Source: Rhodamnia argentea (lineage: Eukaryota; Streptophyta; Magnoliopsida; Myrtales; Myrtaceae). From it: 64,000 nt of DNA. The notes under the pieces were generated by a model. The model was given only the letters and a program-made list of their open reading frames with translations. It was not told the DNA's origin and searched no databases. Both the position numbers and the translations under genes were made by a program. Below are positions 1-12,859 of the stretch, one piece after another; positions within the stretch are counted from its first letter, which is position 1; the number at the start of each line of letters is the position of its first letter. The stretch lies in the NCBI RefSeq assembly GCF_020921035.1, contig NC_063151.1, positions 21,830,934 to 21,894,933 on the forward strand, written 5' to 3'.

Positions 1-3000
1 CAACGATATTCGGAGCTCAAGAAGGTAAAAATTGCAGTTGTTGAATTCACCGATTATGCTGTAATATGGTGGGATCAACTTGTGACTAGCAGGAGACGTA
101 ATGGTGAGGTGCCGGTAGAAACGTGGGATGAGATGAAAGCGGTGATGAGGAGGCGCTTTATACCAAGTCATTACCACCGAGACTTGTTCCACAAGCTGCA
201 GAATCTCACATAAGGCAATAGGAGCGTGGAAGAGTATCATAAAGACATGGAGATTGCCATGATCCGTGCTAATGTGGTAGAGGATCGTGAGGCTACAATG
301 TCACGATTCTTGAGTGGTTTGAGCCGAGATATAGCAAGGGTGGTAGAGCTGCAACATTATGTTGAGTTGGAAGAATTGGTGGATAAAGCTATCAAAGTTG
401 AGAGGCAATTGAAGATGGACCAAAATTACAAGAGCGGTGGAGGTTCAAGTTCGAATTGGAAGCCCAATTGGAAGAGAGATGAGAAGCCGAATTGGAAGGG
501 AAACAACTCTAAGGCTGAAACTTCAAAGGAGAAGGAGAAGAACGGCAGAGTTGGTTCGAATCCGACTTCGGGTAAAACCGAAAATCCTAACACTAGAACT
601 CGTGAAATTAAATGTTTCAAGTGTTTAGGCAAGGGTCATATCGCAAATCAGTGTCCTAATAGAAGGGTGATGATAATGACTGGACTTGGAGATGTTCAAT
701 CTGAAAGTGACAGGGAGGAAGAGGATGTTGAGATGCCACCGTTAGAGGATCGTAGCGATGTTGAGATGCCGATCAAAGGTGAATTGATGGTGGTTAGGCG
801 TTCTTTGAGTGTTCAAGTTAAGGAGGAGGAGCATCACCAACAACGAGAAAATCTGTTCCACACAAGATGCTTGGTGAATAGTAAGATTTGTAGTTTGATT
901 GTTGATGGGGGTAGTTGCACGAATGTAGCCGGTTGTACCATGGTAGAGAAGCTTGGATTAAGGACCGAAAAGCACCCTAGACCGTATAGATTGCAGTGGT
1001 TGAATGATAGTGGAGAAGTGAAGGTGTCAAAGCAAGTCCGAGTCCCATTTGAGATAGGGAGATATAAAGACGATGTGATGTGTGATGTTGTACCTATGCA
1101 AGCAGGCCATCTTTTACTTGGTAGGCCATGGCAGTATGATCGGAAAGTACATCATGACGGGTACACCAACCGATATTCGTTGGTAATGAATCAGAAGACT
1201 TACACTTTGGTACCGATGACACCTCTCGAGGTATATGAAGATCAACTGAAACTACAACGTGAAGTCGAGAGGGAGAGAAAAGAAAATTCTGAGAAGCAAG
1301 GAAAAACAATGGTTGAGAAGAGTGGAGTGGTAAAAGCCGAGGGAAAAGGAGAAAGGAAAGAAAAAAAGGAAAAGAATTTCTTTGCAAAATCGAGTGAAGT
1401 GAGGAGAGCTTTACTTCTAGATCGACCGATGCTTGTACTTTTGTACAAGGAGGCACTGTTTACTACTAACGAACTTGACCCAAGTTTGCCTAGTTCTGTC
1501 GTGTCTTTATTGCGGGAATTTGAAGATGTCTTTCCCGATGAGATTCCCGGAGGTCTACCACCGATTCGAGGCATAGAGCATCAAATTGATTTGATTCCTG
1601 GTGCGCCATTACCTAACCGACCCGCATATCGAAGCAATCCCGAGGAGACAAAGGAACTTCACGGCAAGTTAGCGAATTCTGGGAGCGAGGATATGTGCGA
1701 GAGAGTCTTAGCCCATGTGCTGTCCCTGTTTTGTTGGTACCGAAGAAGGATGGATCTTGGCGCATGTGTATTGATTGCCGAGCAATCAATAACATTACGG
1801 TAAAGTATCGACATCCTATTCCTAGACTAGATGATATGTTGGATGAATTGCATGGAGCTTGCATTTTTACTAAAATTGATCCGAAAAGTGGTTATCATCG
1901 GATTAGAATGAAAGAAGGGGATGAATGGAAAACTGCATTTAAGACTAAATATGGGTTGTATGAGTGGTTAGTCATGCCATTTGGTTTAACGAATGCACCT
2001 AGTACTTTCATGCGACTTATGAATCATGTTCTACGTGCTTTTATTGGCCGATTTGTGGTTGTCTATTTTGATGATATCTTGATATATAGTCGAAGCCTTG
2101 ATGACCATATTGAGCATGTGCGAGCTGTTTTTCAGGTTTTAAGGGACGAACAACTATATGCTAACTTAAAGAAGTGCTCTTTTGTGACTAACAAATTAGT
2201 ATTTCTAGGGTTTTTTGTTGGTGCTGATGGAATACGGGTTGATGAAGAAAAGGTGAAAGCAATTCGTGAATGGACAACACCTAAGACAGTAGGAGAGGTG
2301 CGCAGCTTTCATGGCTTAGCCGCTTTTTATCGCAGATTTGTGAAGGATTTCAGCACCATCGCTGCACCTTTAACCGAGGTTATCAAGAAAAACGTGGGTT
2401 TCATGTGGGGAGAAGAGCAAGAGAGAGCATTCAATCCGTTAAAGGATAAGCTAACTAATGCTCCTTTGTTGTCTTTACCAAATTTCAGTGCTACTTTTGA
2501 AATAGAATGTGATGCTTCTGGTACGGGAATTGGAGCCGTATTGATGCAAGGAGGACGCCCCATAGCTTATTTCAGCGAGAAATTAAGCGGAGCAACATTG
2601 AATTATCCAACTTACGATAAAGAGATGTATGCTTTGGTGCGAGCTTTGGAGACTTGGCAACACTATCTATGGCCAAAAGAGTTCGTGATCCACACCGACC
2701 ACGAGACTTTGAAGTACTTGAGGGGGCAGCAAAAGTTGAACAAAAGACATGCCAAATGGATGGAGTTCATTGAGACTTTTCCATATGTAATCAAGTACAA
2801 GAAAGGTAAGGAAAATGTGGTAGCCGATGCACTTTCCCGAAGGTTCGCAATTCTAACTACTTTAGGAGCAAAGTGTCTAGGATTTGAGCATATCAAAGAA
2901 TTATATACCGATGATGATGACTTTGGAAGAGTGTTTGAAGCTTGTGAGCATGCTGCGTTTGAAAAATTCTATAGGCATGATGGATATCTCTTTCGTGAAA

Positions 3001-4850
3001 ACAAGTTGTGTTTGCCTAGATGCTCTTTGCGAGAGTTGTTAGTGCGAGAGGCGCATAGTGGCGCTTTAATGGGACATTTTGGCATAAATAAAACTTATGA
3101 AATACTGCATGAACATTTTTATTGGCCACACATGAAACGAGATGTCACACGTGTTTGTGAGAGATGCATTGCTTGTAAACAGGCTAAGTCTACAACTAAA
3201 CCACATGGCTTGTATACTCCTTTGCCTATCCCGACGCATCCTTGGGTTGATATTTCTATGGATTTTGTGTTAGGATTGCCTAGGTCTAAGCATGGTAGGG
3301 ATTCTATTTATGTGGTTGTAGATCGATTTTCGAAAATGGCTCATTTTATACCTTGTCATAAATCCGACGATGCATCGCATATTGCTGATTTGTTCTTTCG
3401 TGAGGTTGTGCGTTTGCATGGCATGCCTAGGTCCATTGTTTCTGATCGAGATACTAAATTTCTTAGCTACTTTTGGAAGACATTGTGGAAGAAGTTAGGT
3501 ACACGGCTTTTATTTTCGACTACTTGTCATCCACAAACCGATGGTCAAACCGAAGTAGTTAATAGGACTTTAGGGACTTTATTGCGTGCTATCATTAAAA
3601 AGAATATTAAGTCTTGGGAAGACTGTTTACCTCATGTTGAGTTTGCTTATAACGAGAGCGTGCATTCCGCTACTAAATTCACACCGTTTGAGGTTGTCTA
3701 TGGTTTTAACCCATTAACTCCGTTAGATTTAACCCCTTTGCCTGTTGATGAGCGTGTGGATTTAGATGGTGCTAAGAAAGCTGAATTTGTGAAGACTTTG
3801 CATGAAAAGACGCGACTGAATATTGAGCACAAGACAGAGCAATATGCAAAGCAAGCCAACAAAGGGCGCAAGAAGGTAGTGTTTGAGCCCGGTGATTGGG
3901 TCCGGGTTCATATGCGCACGGAGCGTTTTCCCGAACAACGACGTTCTAAGTTGTTACCGCGAGGGGATGGACCATTCATGGTGTTGGAGAGAGTCAACGA
4001 TAATGCCTACAAGCTTGATCTTCCAGGTGAGTATGGTATTAGTGCTACTTTTAATGTTTCTGACTTGACTCTTTTTGATGCAAGCGATGATTTGAGGGCA
4101 AATCCTTTGCACGGGGGAGGGAATGATGTGGACATCGAGCCCTATCGAGGAGGAGGTGCTAGGGATCCATTATCCTATCCGCTAGGCCCCATCACTCGAG
4201 CCGAGCAAAGGAATTCAAGCAAGGCTGTCGGCGTCATGGTTCAAGATCTTTGGAATAGAGAAAATATGGATTCGAGACTTAAAGATTTCAAGCTCCTTGG
4301 CGCAACAATATCACTTTTTGGTTACAATGACTTCGGGACGCTTGGAAACGAGCCATCGATCAATACTCACTACTTTAGTAGTGATTGACGACGTTTTTTA
4401 GCGTTTCGGAATCATTTAGATGGACTTTTAGGCCTTTTTCTATTTTTAGGCGAATTTTCATTAATTAAGGATATTTTTGTAATTTTGCCTTATTAGGGTT
4501 AGCACCCTATATAAGGAAGCTTATAAGTTTCTGATAACGCAACTTTTTATTCAGAATATTATACAGAGAGGTTTTCTTCTTTGAGTTCTCTTGAAGACTA
4601 GATCTTATCAAGGTTTCCTTGTGGCGATCGAATTCAACTTATCGAGCAAGATCGCGAATTCTCTTGTTCGTGGCGTTATAGCGTTGATTGGTTGACACGG
4701 GTTCGTCAACAGGTCGTGTTCATACCGAGATTACCAATCACAGGTTCGATTGGGGGTTGAGGTTAGCAAATTCGCAACTCATAGATCTTCGTAGAACGAT
4801 CAACTTCCGCAACGATTCCACATCAGTTCCACGTTCGAAGCTAGCAACCA
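1..4850 (+). mobile_element. Ty3/Gypsy LTR retrotransposon, 3' part, broken
   Basis: This is a fossil LTR element running in from the left edge of the window, so its 5' LTR and start are not visible. The parts appear in Gypsy order: gag end with a CCHC zinc knuckle (near 610-660), aspartic protease region (about 840-1150), reverse transcriptase (about 1500-2500, with a YFDD box), RNase H (about 2500-2850), integrase with zinc-binding and core regions (about 3050-3750), and a C-terminal region to about 4390. A presumed 3' LTR follows (about 4390-4850) with a TATAAGG-like promoter box near 4508. The coding region is broken, with perhaps one or two breaks, but protein identity is well kept, which suggests modest age. 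Without a second LTR the age cannot be measured. The Gypsy lineage was not assigned. Confidence 0.93.
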
Positions 4851-5374
4851 AGTACTAGTACTATGCTCAGAGTTTTGTCTTCAATGAAGGAAGATCACCT
4901 TCCGGATCGTGAAGAGGAATTACTGAGGAACCTTAAACGAAAATATGTTCGACAAATTGAACAAAAACAGAAGAGCTTGAGGATCTAATTGAATGGAAAA
5001 GGGCTCGGGGACAAAATTGAACAAACGAAAAAAAGTTCAAACAGGCTCGTAATGATAAACTGTGCATGCAAGATCAACTTCAGAGGGGAAACGAAAAATA
5101 AGTACAAACAATAAAGCACGACTAATGAAACATCAATAGCAAACTAAGAATTTTCTCCAACGGATTGAAATATGAAATAATTTCTTTATAGTCTGAGTAG
5201 TGGTTTAGGTGATTGGAAGTGTTCTTACAGGAAAAGTTCATCGGAAGTCCTAAACCTTGGGTAAGATATCTAATCCATTCCAAGGACTCCAAGGAGACAG
5301 TAGGATAAAATTCCACAATCAGCACAGCCAACGAATCTGGTGAAACTCACCACAGTTGCTCCCACATACACAGG
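4851..5374. other. Spacer between retrotransposon and coiled-coil gene
   Basis: No gene is seen. The right part is probably the 3' untranslated region of the minus-strand coiled-coil gene. The exact right end of the LTR element is not clear, so the boundary at 4850 is approximate. Confidence 0.4.
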
Positions 5375-7517
5375 TTACTTGACATGTTCACTGCCAATAG
5401 AAGGCCTTCCATCACCAACGGAAGACATGGTGATGGCCTTCACCGCTGCCACAGCCGAATCTCCCCTTTTAACAATTTTCTCAAGCTCTTCAACCTTTTC
5501 TAACAGCAATCTGGCACTCCCGTGGGTTGATTGGACCAACTTATTAGCCACTTCCAGAGAACTGCACAGCTGGAAATTTTTATGCTAAGTAAGAACATGA
5601 AAATGCCAAATTAACTGAAATAGCTAAAAAAACCCAAGTTCACGGGAATGGATGTTAGAAAATAGACTGACAGTGAAGAGAAATAACAAGCACCAAGACG
5701 ATGGACAAGAGAAGGAAAATTACACTTTTCCTAGAGGCATCATTTTATGCAATAGAGAGATGTCTCAATTACGTCAAGCCCCCTAAATATTTCGATTTGT
5801 TGAACCTGTATTGAATGGAACCATCCACATATAGAGAAAATAACAGAGGATGGGCAGGAAAATGTCAAGGAAATATGCAACGAAGCAAGCATAGTTAGCC
5901 AAACTCTCCTAATGAGCTCCGAAGTAACCTCAAAGGAACGGAAAAACAGAGAATTAACTAATGCTCATAGACTAACTCCAGTACGGTTTTGCACCAATAA
6001 ACTGAAAGCAGGCTAATTGGTAATGCAGATCAACGAATCATTTCTTAGCCAAGGAACATAACATAATCACCTTTAATGTTAGGGCAGTCCATGAGTGGTC
6101 TCCTCTTGCAAGCGCCTCATTCAAACTGTCATAGTTTTCCTACATGATAACAAGTGGCATCAGTAATTCAAATCATTGGTAGAGTCAGCTTTCAAACTAG
6201 CAAATACGCAAGGCAGAATGGCACGGTACAATGATGTTTGATTTGAAACAAGGTTCCTGTAAGTTCACGTCATATCTAGGACATTGTTGTTATAGGCTGA
6301 TGCAGGTAAACAAGGGGTAATAATTATTCAGTCGGGCCAGATGATTTAAACTAGAAGTTGCATTCAATGACTTAAAGCCAAGTGCTCTATCATTAAGATT
6401 CAGGACATGAAGAGGATATCAAGCAATTTATGTAAGTTGATATAAAATGCAGGGACAAAGCAGAGGACAACAACAAGCAGATGTTTAACTGACGCAGCCT
6501 TTCATGTTCATCAAGTAATTTACGGGTGTCCCCTGCACTTCGGGGTCTGGCAGGTAGTTGATGTGCGAGGAACAAAGACAGTACTCCGAAATTCTAATGC
6601 AGTTTGATTAGGAATGATAGAAAATCGTTTAAATCAAAATACTACAGGACCATACAATCTCTCCATTATCTATCTCCATGTAAGAAGCCTCATTCACATA
6701 AAAATAGCAGCCGAGGAGGCAAAACCCAATCTGCCGTAAGAGTTCACGACTTATCTGAGTCATAGACATCAGTGATTACTACAACAATCATGGACAAAGA
6801 TCAGCACATTCCAGAGGGTTTCAGAGCTGTAATTGCAAACTTAGAGAGACATGGATGTCACTCAAGATATCACCCTAATCCATGGATTTCACTTAAATTA
6901 CTTGCATTACCACTTTCAAACTGCGATTTATAACCCCTCGATGCACCATCTCTGAAGCCCGCAAAATCCTAGCCCTATACCAGCAATACAGATGAAAAGA
7001 CTAGAATTTTCCTAAATCTACCATGAAAAAACCGCGCCGAAGATCAGAACCAATGAGAATTCCAATTTTCATTCACTTTCTTCAAGGTAATGGAGGTTAA
7101 TCAGATAAAAATAATCCTCAATTACTCGAATTTCCACTCTGAAACCATAATTCGACTAGACGAAAAGCCCCCGCACATCTTCAGCACCGCAAGATCATCA
7201 GCAAGCTCTAAGTGTTGACCCATGCTCATTGTGCATCTTCCTTCCCAAGTCCAAACTCACCAATCGCCATAACCTAAGGCTACAACAATGTCTGGCTTCG
7301 CGAAGAGAAGAATAGCCAATTAGGAAGAGAGATCCTTCAGCATTAGAGAAACCTGGAAGAGCTTGGGGAGGTCCGACGGCCGAGAGGTGCTTGAGCTGAA
7401 CTCAGAGAGCGAAGAAGACGGAGATGGCGGGAGAGACTCGGGAGGAGCAACATCTTCTCCGACGTCGCTGAGCAGATCTCCGATGCAAAGAAGCGGACCG
7501 CCGGTTGCTCGAATCAT
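5375..7517 (-). CDS. Small coiled-coil protein, unknown function, four exons
   Basis: I do not recognise the family. On the minus strand, exon 1 (7517-7353) starts with an ATG, encodes MIRATGGPLLCIGDLLSD followed by a Ser/Pro-rich stretch, and ends in a good CAG|GT donor. Exon 2 (6593 to about 6490) encodes a basic and charged segment containing RKLLDEHERLRQ. Exon 3 (about 6125 or 6139 to 6071) encodes LNEALARGDHSWTALTLK. The last exon (5569-5375) encodes a heptad-like helix (LLLEKVEELEKIVKR) and stops after SEHVK. The whole is about 172 residues, with helix-forming segments in the C-terminal two thirds. The exon 2/3 joint is uncertain: the donor at 6490 fits the reading frame with an acceptor at 6126, while the more obvious acceptor at 6140 does not. 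There is no signal peptide or membrane segment. It starts 253 bases from the SelK-like gene on the other strand. Confidence 0.7.
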
Positions 7518-7770
7518 CTCCGATGCACTCTCTCTCTCTCTCTCTCTCCCCACTTCGCAATCTTCGTGATTTAGTTCGGCCCGCAGCTCTTTGGCCCATT
7601 GGGCTCTTTAAAAGTACAGGCCGACCCAGCCCAAATCTGGCCCGGCCTGCCCACTGAATACCCCTGGATTCGTTGATCTGTTCCCAAAGTCCGAACCAAT
7701 TGACTCTATAAAGGCTTCTTCTCTGTGCTTCGAGACGACCAGAGAAGTCCTCGAATCGGTGATTTCGCCA
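7518..7770. promoter_or_regulatory. Short bidirectional promoter with site II boxes
   Basis: Only 253 bases separate the ATG of the minus-strand coiled-coil gene from the ATG of the plus-strand SelK-like gene. Inside are three TGGGCY site II boxes: 7593-7598 (minus), 7600-7605 (plus) and 7628-7633 (minus). The first two form an inverted pair. A TATA-like CTATAAAG near 7705 would serve the plus-strand gene. Site II boxes are known binding sites for TCP-type factors in promoters of growth-linked plant genes. Shared control of the two genes is an inference. Confidence 0.65.
7528..7549. repeat. CT microsatellite in 5' UTR
   Basis: About eleven CT units lie just upstream of the ATG of the coiled-coil gene. 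Read on that gene's strand the repeat is GA. Confidence 0.9.
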
Positions 7771-9970
7771 ATGGCGTACGTTGAGCGAGGTAAGCAATTG
7801 CTGAATTGCGCTATACAAACCGGCCCTTTTAGCTTTCGATTTTCCCTTTTGCTCATCGATTTGTTTTGATTTGATCGAGAATTGATATCTACGATCGCGC
7901 GATGATAGCGATTGGGCGTTCGATTAACCTGTTGCGGCTGAGTATTCTAGGTTCTTGAAGACGTCTGTTGAATATGAATTCGTGAATTGGTGAAAAAGTT
8001 GCTTCGTTTTCGTCATTTGAGTTCATTCTGGGGAACGATCCATTCGTTGTGATTATAGCTGAGTCAACTGTTGAATTGACTTGGCTTACATCTAAATCTA
8101 TTCAATGTTCTGATCAACTGGCTCAGATTGTTTTGATCTTGCTTCTCCCCCAAATTGAGGTGTGATGGTTGACCGTTCAGTTTGCTCATGTGCGTGTCAT
8201 GGAATTGAGAGTTTTTGCTAGGTTCAAACTATTCGATTCTATTGAAAGTACCTGTAAGCCTCTGAAAATCTGGCTTCCAGTGGCGTATACCTAGGAAGTG
8301 CACAATTCATTTTGCTACCCTGGTTGTTCCTCTTGTCAAAATTGTCTTTGGCATTAGATCCAAGATTCCTGGACGTGTATGCTGCCGAGCAGTTCATTAT
8401 TGTTTCCTTGACTCCTTTGGCCTGAAAATTGAATAATCAATCGACACCCCGAGAATTGAGATTCTATTATGCCGTGTATTGCCACATAAGCTCATTCATT
8501 ACCTTGGTCTCTTTGGGCGTACCACCAAAGTGAGCTATTCTGCATTCGTGGACACCTAGGAAAGGTGCTTCTGATGAGTGATAATTTAGTCTTATCCCAC
8601 TGCACTAGAAACTGCTGAATAAGTTGTTATATTGGCGTGCTAACCTGAAGGAGCCCGATGTACTTCAAGGGTTGTATGACTTAGGACATTTGTTCTTGTT
8701 GTCTGCATTATACATTCTTCTTGAGTTCTGAGTTTCTTCTGTTAGCCCCTTTTTTTTCTATGGTGCTGCAATTATTACATTTCAAGTTTCTGTATTTTTT
8801 GTCCAATCTCAGTGCAGCATGTCGGACTTCTGCTTGATGCCACTGAGTTTATTTTCTGTTCATTAAAAAATCATAATAATGATTAAGTTTCCCGAGCAGT
8901 GAGTCAAAGCACCCTCATCTATACTAAAGAATAAACTCGTAGAAGTTCAATATCTTTTAATAGATGCTTGTAGGGATATGAAATCTTCAGTAAGAACATG
9001 GGAAGATGATGAAATAAGACCTATATTGCCATTTACTCGAGGGTGTTTTAACTGTTTTTTAATAAATTACTTGGTTTCATAATAAAATTACCATGTCTTG
9101 TTGTTCATGTGAGATATATTACATATCTTGTATTCCAAGCCTTTCCTCTATATCGAAAGATGTTTCCTTCTTGAGTTATTGTGCTTGGATCGGTTCATAA
9201 CAGCACAACAATGAGAAGTGCTTAACGTACTTAGTTATATCACTTTTTGTGAATTTACAATCTTCTGTTATCTGAGTTTTCATTACAACATTCTTTGGGC
9301 CACCTTGCTTTCCTTATTGTCATTGAGTTGCTCTATGACAATACTTCTACCATTTAGTGCCCCGATTACACTGTTTGAAATCTGTAAGAATGGAAGCTAG
9401 AGCTAGATTAGGATGAAGAACTTATCATATCAATAAATTTAGTTAGATATATCATGGCAATGGTGTTTTATGGACTTGCAGGTGTGGTGAAATCCAAGAG
9501 ATCAATATGGCGACTTAAAACTATCACAGACTTATTCTGGGCAATTGTGAATTTCATAGGCGTGTTTTTCACTACAATGTTTTCGGTAAGGCGATCACTG
9601 TCGTGGTTGCTTCTTTGGAAGTAGGCACTAGCAACTTGTTATCGTCTTAATAATTTGCCTGTTGTTTCTATTTTGTGTGAAATAGATGCAAAAGTCCGAT
9701 GCTTATAGGAAAGGCTCCGGTTCTGGCAAGAAATGGGATGGTGGTGGCGGCCCGGGAGGTTCCGGAAGGGGTCCATACGGTGGGGGTCCTCGTGGCCCAC
9801 CACGCGGATTGGATAATGTCCGCGGAATTGACCACAGTGAGTTCGATACCATTCTCATGAGTGGTAATGATAATTACTTTCAGAAGGTTTTCTTCAGTTT
9901 CTATATACTTAACTAGTAATTTGTCTTTTGACTAGGTTCGTTGCCTGCCTGTGGCTCTTGCTGTGGTTGA
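7771..9970 (+). CDS. SelK/SELENOK-like small ER membrane protein
   Basis: Four exons (7771-7789, 9482-9585, 9686-9836, 9936-9970) join in frame with GT-AG introns to give 102 residues. A short N-terminus leads to one membrane segment (about residues 20-40, WRLKTITDLFWAIVNFIG), then a Gly/Pro/Arg-rich cytosolic tail with GRGPYGGGPRGPPRG, ending in SLPACGSCCG. This is the layout of the SelK_SelG family, whose animal members are ER proteins acting with p97/VCP in ER-associated degradation and in protein palmitoylation. In animals a selenocysteine sits near the C-terminus. Here the tail has three cysteines and then a TGA that I read as an ordinary stop, because land plants lack selenocysteine insertion. 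Intron 1 is 1.7 kb and shows nothing else. The family call is firm; the role in plants is inferred. Confidence 0.88.
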
Positions 9971-11214
9971 GGGTATTATCCTCCTGCTTTCAGAAGCATT
10001 GAAGTGTCTATGATGCCTATATTTGAAAGGACAAAGTCTCAATTTACTCGTGTGTGTACTTTAGCATCAGTCCTGGATCGCATTAATGCTAGTAAAAACT
10101 TCTAAGAGGACAGGAATTGGTACTTGGGAGATTATCTTTCTTATGAGCATATAATGGTTCGAAAGTTTGTTGAGTGTTTTTTTCTAAATTGCACTTAATT
10201 GGTCTAATTATGGTATGCTGCACTCTCATCACTTGTTCTGTTAGTTCTTTGGAACAGACGGGAAAGACTAATCATCTATCATAGTGTTAATCGAACAAAA
10301 GGATCGACGGTGAGATTCCGATGTCCTGAAATCTTTTTCCTCTTTGGCGGGCAGCTTCATTCATAACTAGCAATAACTTGTGAAGGAACAGCGTTGGAAG
10401 TAGCATCCCTATGTTCTGCTAGCAATGAGTTTTTAGTACCAACGGTTCTGCACTTTGATGTTGGTTTGGAAATTATATTTGATAGGATATCTACATAATA
10501 AATCGCACACTCATCTAACAATTTAAGTTTTTAGAACAGTCTTCCTATACAAATCTCACGTGGTATTAGAGTTAGTGCTATCACTTTTCACCTTGCAACT
10601 TGCACGTGAAATGAGTAGTGAAGTATCGTCCCACATCCCTTGACAATGAATTTTAAATACTTTTTTATATTCACGTGTTTTTTGTTTACCTGTTAGTGTA
10701 AGCTTTTGGGATAATTGGTCGTTATTTCACAAAATCTCACGCCATCGTAAATCCATCATGTATGACAGGTCTTCTTTGCTGCATCCTAAACATATACATG
10801 GACTACTTTCCTCAATATTAACTACTAAGTTCAAGGAAAAGAATACCAATTGTTCCATGTAGCACATGGCATATTGGGTAAGAACGGGGAAATGTCTCCT
10901 TAGTGAACTTTTCTTCTTTCACATAGATGTGTTCATATACGATGCATTACAAAAAACCAATTTATGACTGATTGATTTGCTTTTTTTTTTTTTTTTTGGC
11001 CAAATTGACCAATCGAGACCAAACGAAGTTCGTCCATTTTGTAGTTTTTATACTAAAACCAAATTTGAAAACCAATCGATGCCCACGCCCTGCGCCCATA
11101 CAATCCGTTCTGAAGCGAGAAAATTTTTTCAGCTATTTTTCTTTCGGAAGATCTGGTGTAGTAGTTGATAAATCAACTAGTTGTTTATTCAGCACTGAGC
11201 AAGTGAATACTAGA
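9971..11214. other. Spacer downstream of the SelK-like gene
   Basis: The first few hundred bases are probably the 3' untranslated region. The rest is AT-rich with a poly-T run at 10980-10997. I see no gene and no clear element. Confidence 0.4.
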
Positions 11215-11437
11215 GATGTATTTATTTCGTAAAAAATAAATAATTTGAAAAATATTTTTTTTAAAGTAATCATTTGCATTGTTTACGAAAATGAATAAAA
11301 AAATATCTCCATTGTTTATAAAAATATTTAGATATAAATTATTATTATTAATGAAAAAATTTCGTCGAAAATTATTTCAAGCAACACGAATGATTATTTT
11401 TTAGAAAATCATTTTTTTTCGTAAAACAAATACGACA
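11215..11437. repeat. AT-rich inverted-repeat element (MITE-like)
   Basis: The left end (GTATTTATTTCGTAAAAAAT) is mirrored by the right end, whose reverse complement reads GTATTTGTTTTACGAAAAAA. The inside is rich in AAAATATTT blocks. Related wording recurs at 29283-29370 and at the ends of the element at 35405-36330, so this looks like a dispersed family. Confidence 0.45.
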
Positions 11438-11752
11438 TAAATTTTATTTGATGCTTGCATCGGTTGTCCGTGATTGTAGGTCTCACATTGACTTGGCGAC
11501 TCTCCTTTGTCTCGCCGCAAATCATGCTGGTCGTGTCCATGGTTGAAAACACGAAGCAGAGGACCCCTTTCGAACGAGTCACATGCATTATCATAAGATG
11601 AGTCCAACTCACAAACAGAACATACAAAGACAATTAAAGCTTTTTCACCATTTATTGTGCATTCTTAAACAAATTCCTTTTTCCCTTTTTGCTAAGGCAC
11701 AAGTATAACCTTTCTCTAGCAAGGGATATCATAAGCCAGCCGTCTAAGTAGA

Positions 11753-12243
11753 AGAGGTGAGTGTGGGCTGGGTGGATACGTTCCGAACTTAGACCCCGAA
11801 ACCGACATAGTATTACTGGTTTCAAATTTTTGAAATTTGAAACCTATCTTATTTTTTCAATCCTATTTTAGAGTCTACTCGAGAACCTATTTTTTTTTTT
11901 TTTTATTTCATTTTTTCCAACAAAATAATATGAATAGTAATGAAAGTATTTAAAGTAAAAGATAAATAATAAAACTTAGTATCCACCAAAAGCAACAATC
12001 CCTAATATAAGCAATAGAAATTACAATCCACCAAAAACAGAAAAAGTGAGGCTAGATTTTTTTTATTAACAATAACTGAAAACCGATCCCAAAACCGGTC
12101 TGGTTCCTAGATACTTGGAATCGAGAACTGGCCCAATTTCAACTGGTTCCCGAACCGATTTGAATGAGAATCGATTTTCGGACCTATTTTTCGGATGGTC
12201 CGATCCGGATTCCAAATAAATACGATCCGGTTGCACACTCCTA
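11753..12243. mobile_element. hAT-like non-autonomous element, poorly kept
   Basis: The right end reads, reversed, TAGGAGTGTGCAACCGG, and the left end has GGTGAGTGTGGGC. The interior repeats phrases such as GGTTCC and CCGAACCG, as in the clearer element at 13166-13787. No clean target duplication was found, so the ends are approximate. Confidence 0.4.
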
Positions 12244-12413
12244 GGAAGCATCGCCATGTCATGTGCTGATGTGGCACGCATGTGACGATGTCAAAGCTTA
12301 TCAAAAATGGACGCGCGCTAATTTAAAGTCGATTCATTTAAATAAAGATAATACTTAAGATTTGTAAGGGTTTGCAACGGAAAGCAAATTAATTGCATTG
12401 CAGCTCAAATAAG

Positions 12414-12859
12414 TGCCTTCAAAATTGAAATGGTGGCCAATTCACTCGTCTTCTTCTGCACTCTTTCGCTCTTTTGCGTTTGGAAACTTCGTCAAGGAAA
12501 AATCTCCACCAGAGAGGTGAGAGGCTCCAGTTCACGCTGCCACCTGGTTCAGTTGGAGGTTTTCTCTATTCTTGTTCGTTTGTGAAAGAAAAGTCTCCAT
12601 TAGAGAGGTGGGCGTGCGAAGAAGAAGAAAAAGAAGAAGAAAACTGGGAGAAAAGAAAGAATTGGGGAGAAGTTGTGAAACTACAAAATTTCCAAACGTA
12701 AAAGAGTGAAACAGTGGAGAAGACGACTCCATTAGGTGCCGTGCCGTGCCAATCAGAGCTTCCCACCTTTAATGGAGATTTTTCCTTGACAAAGTTTCCA
12801 AACATCCTAGACTGAAAGAGTGGACGAGACAATAGCTGCCATTTTCAATTTTGAAGGCA
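12414..12859. mobile_element. Nested fold-back element with long inverted repeats
   Basis: The left end TGCCTTCAAAATTGAAA is the reverse complement of the right end at 12843-12859. The inverted arms run about 120 to 130 bases and share a block near 12480-12507 and 12772-12799 (TTTGGAAACTT then GTCAAGGAAAAATCTCCA). A second, weaker copy of the same block sits inside (12570-12610, facing 12660-12730), so the structure is a hairpin within a hairpin. It has no coding capacity. The length is about 446 bases. No convincing target duplication was found, so the superfamily (possibly Mutator-like) is open. Confidence 0.75.

Noticed and set aside
9966-9970. TGA at the end of the SelK-like gene as selenocysteine
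   Set aside because: Land plants lack the insertion machinery, and the frame after the TGA shows no conserved tail.
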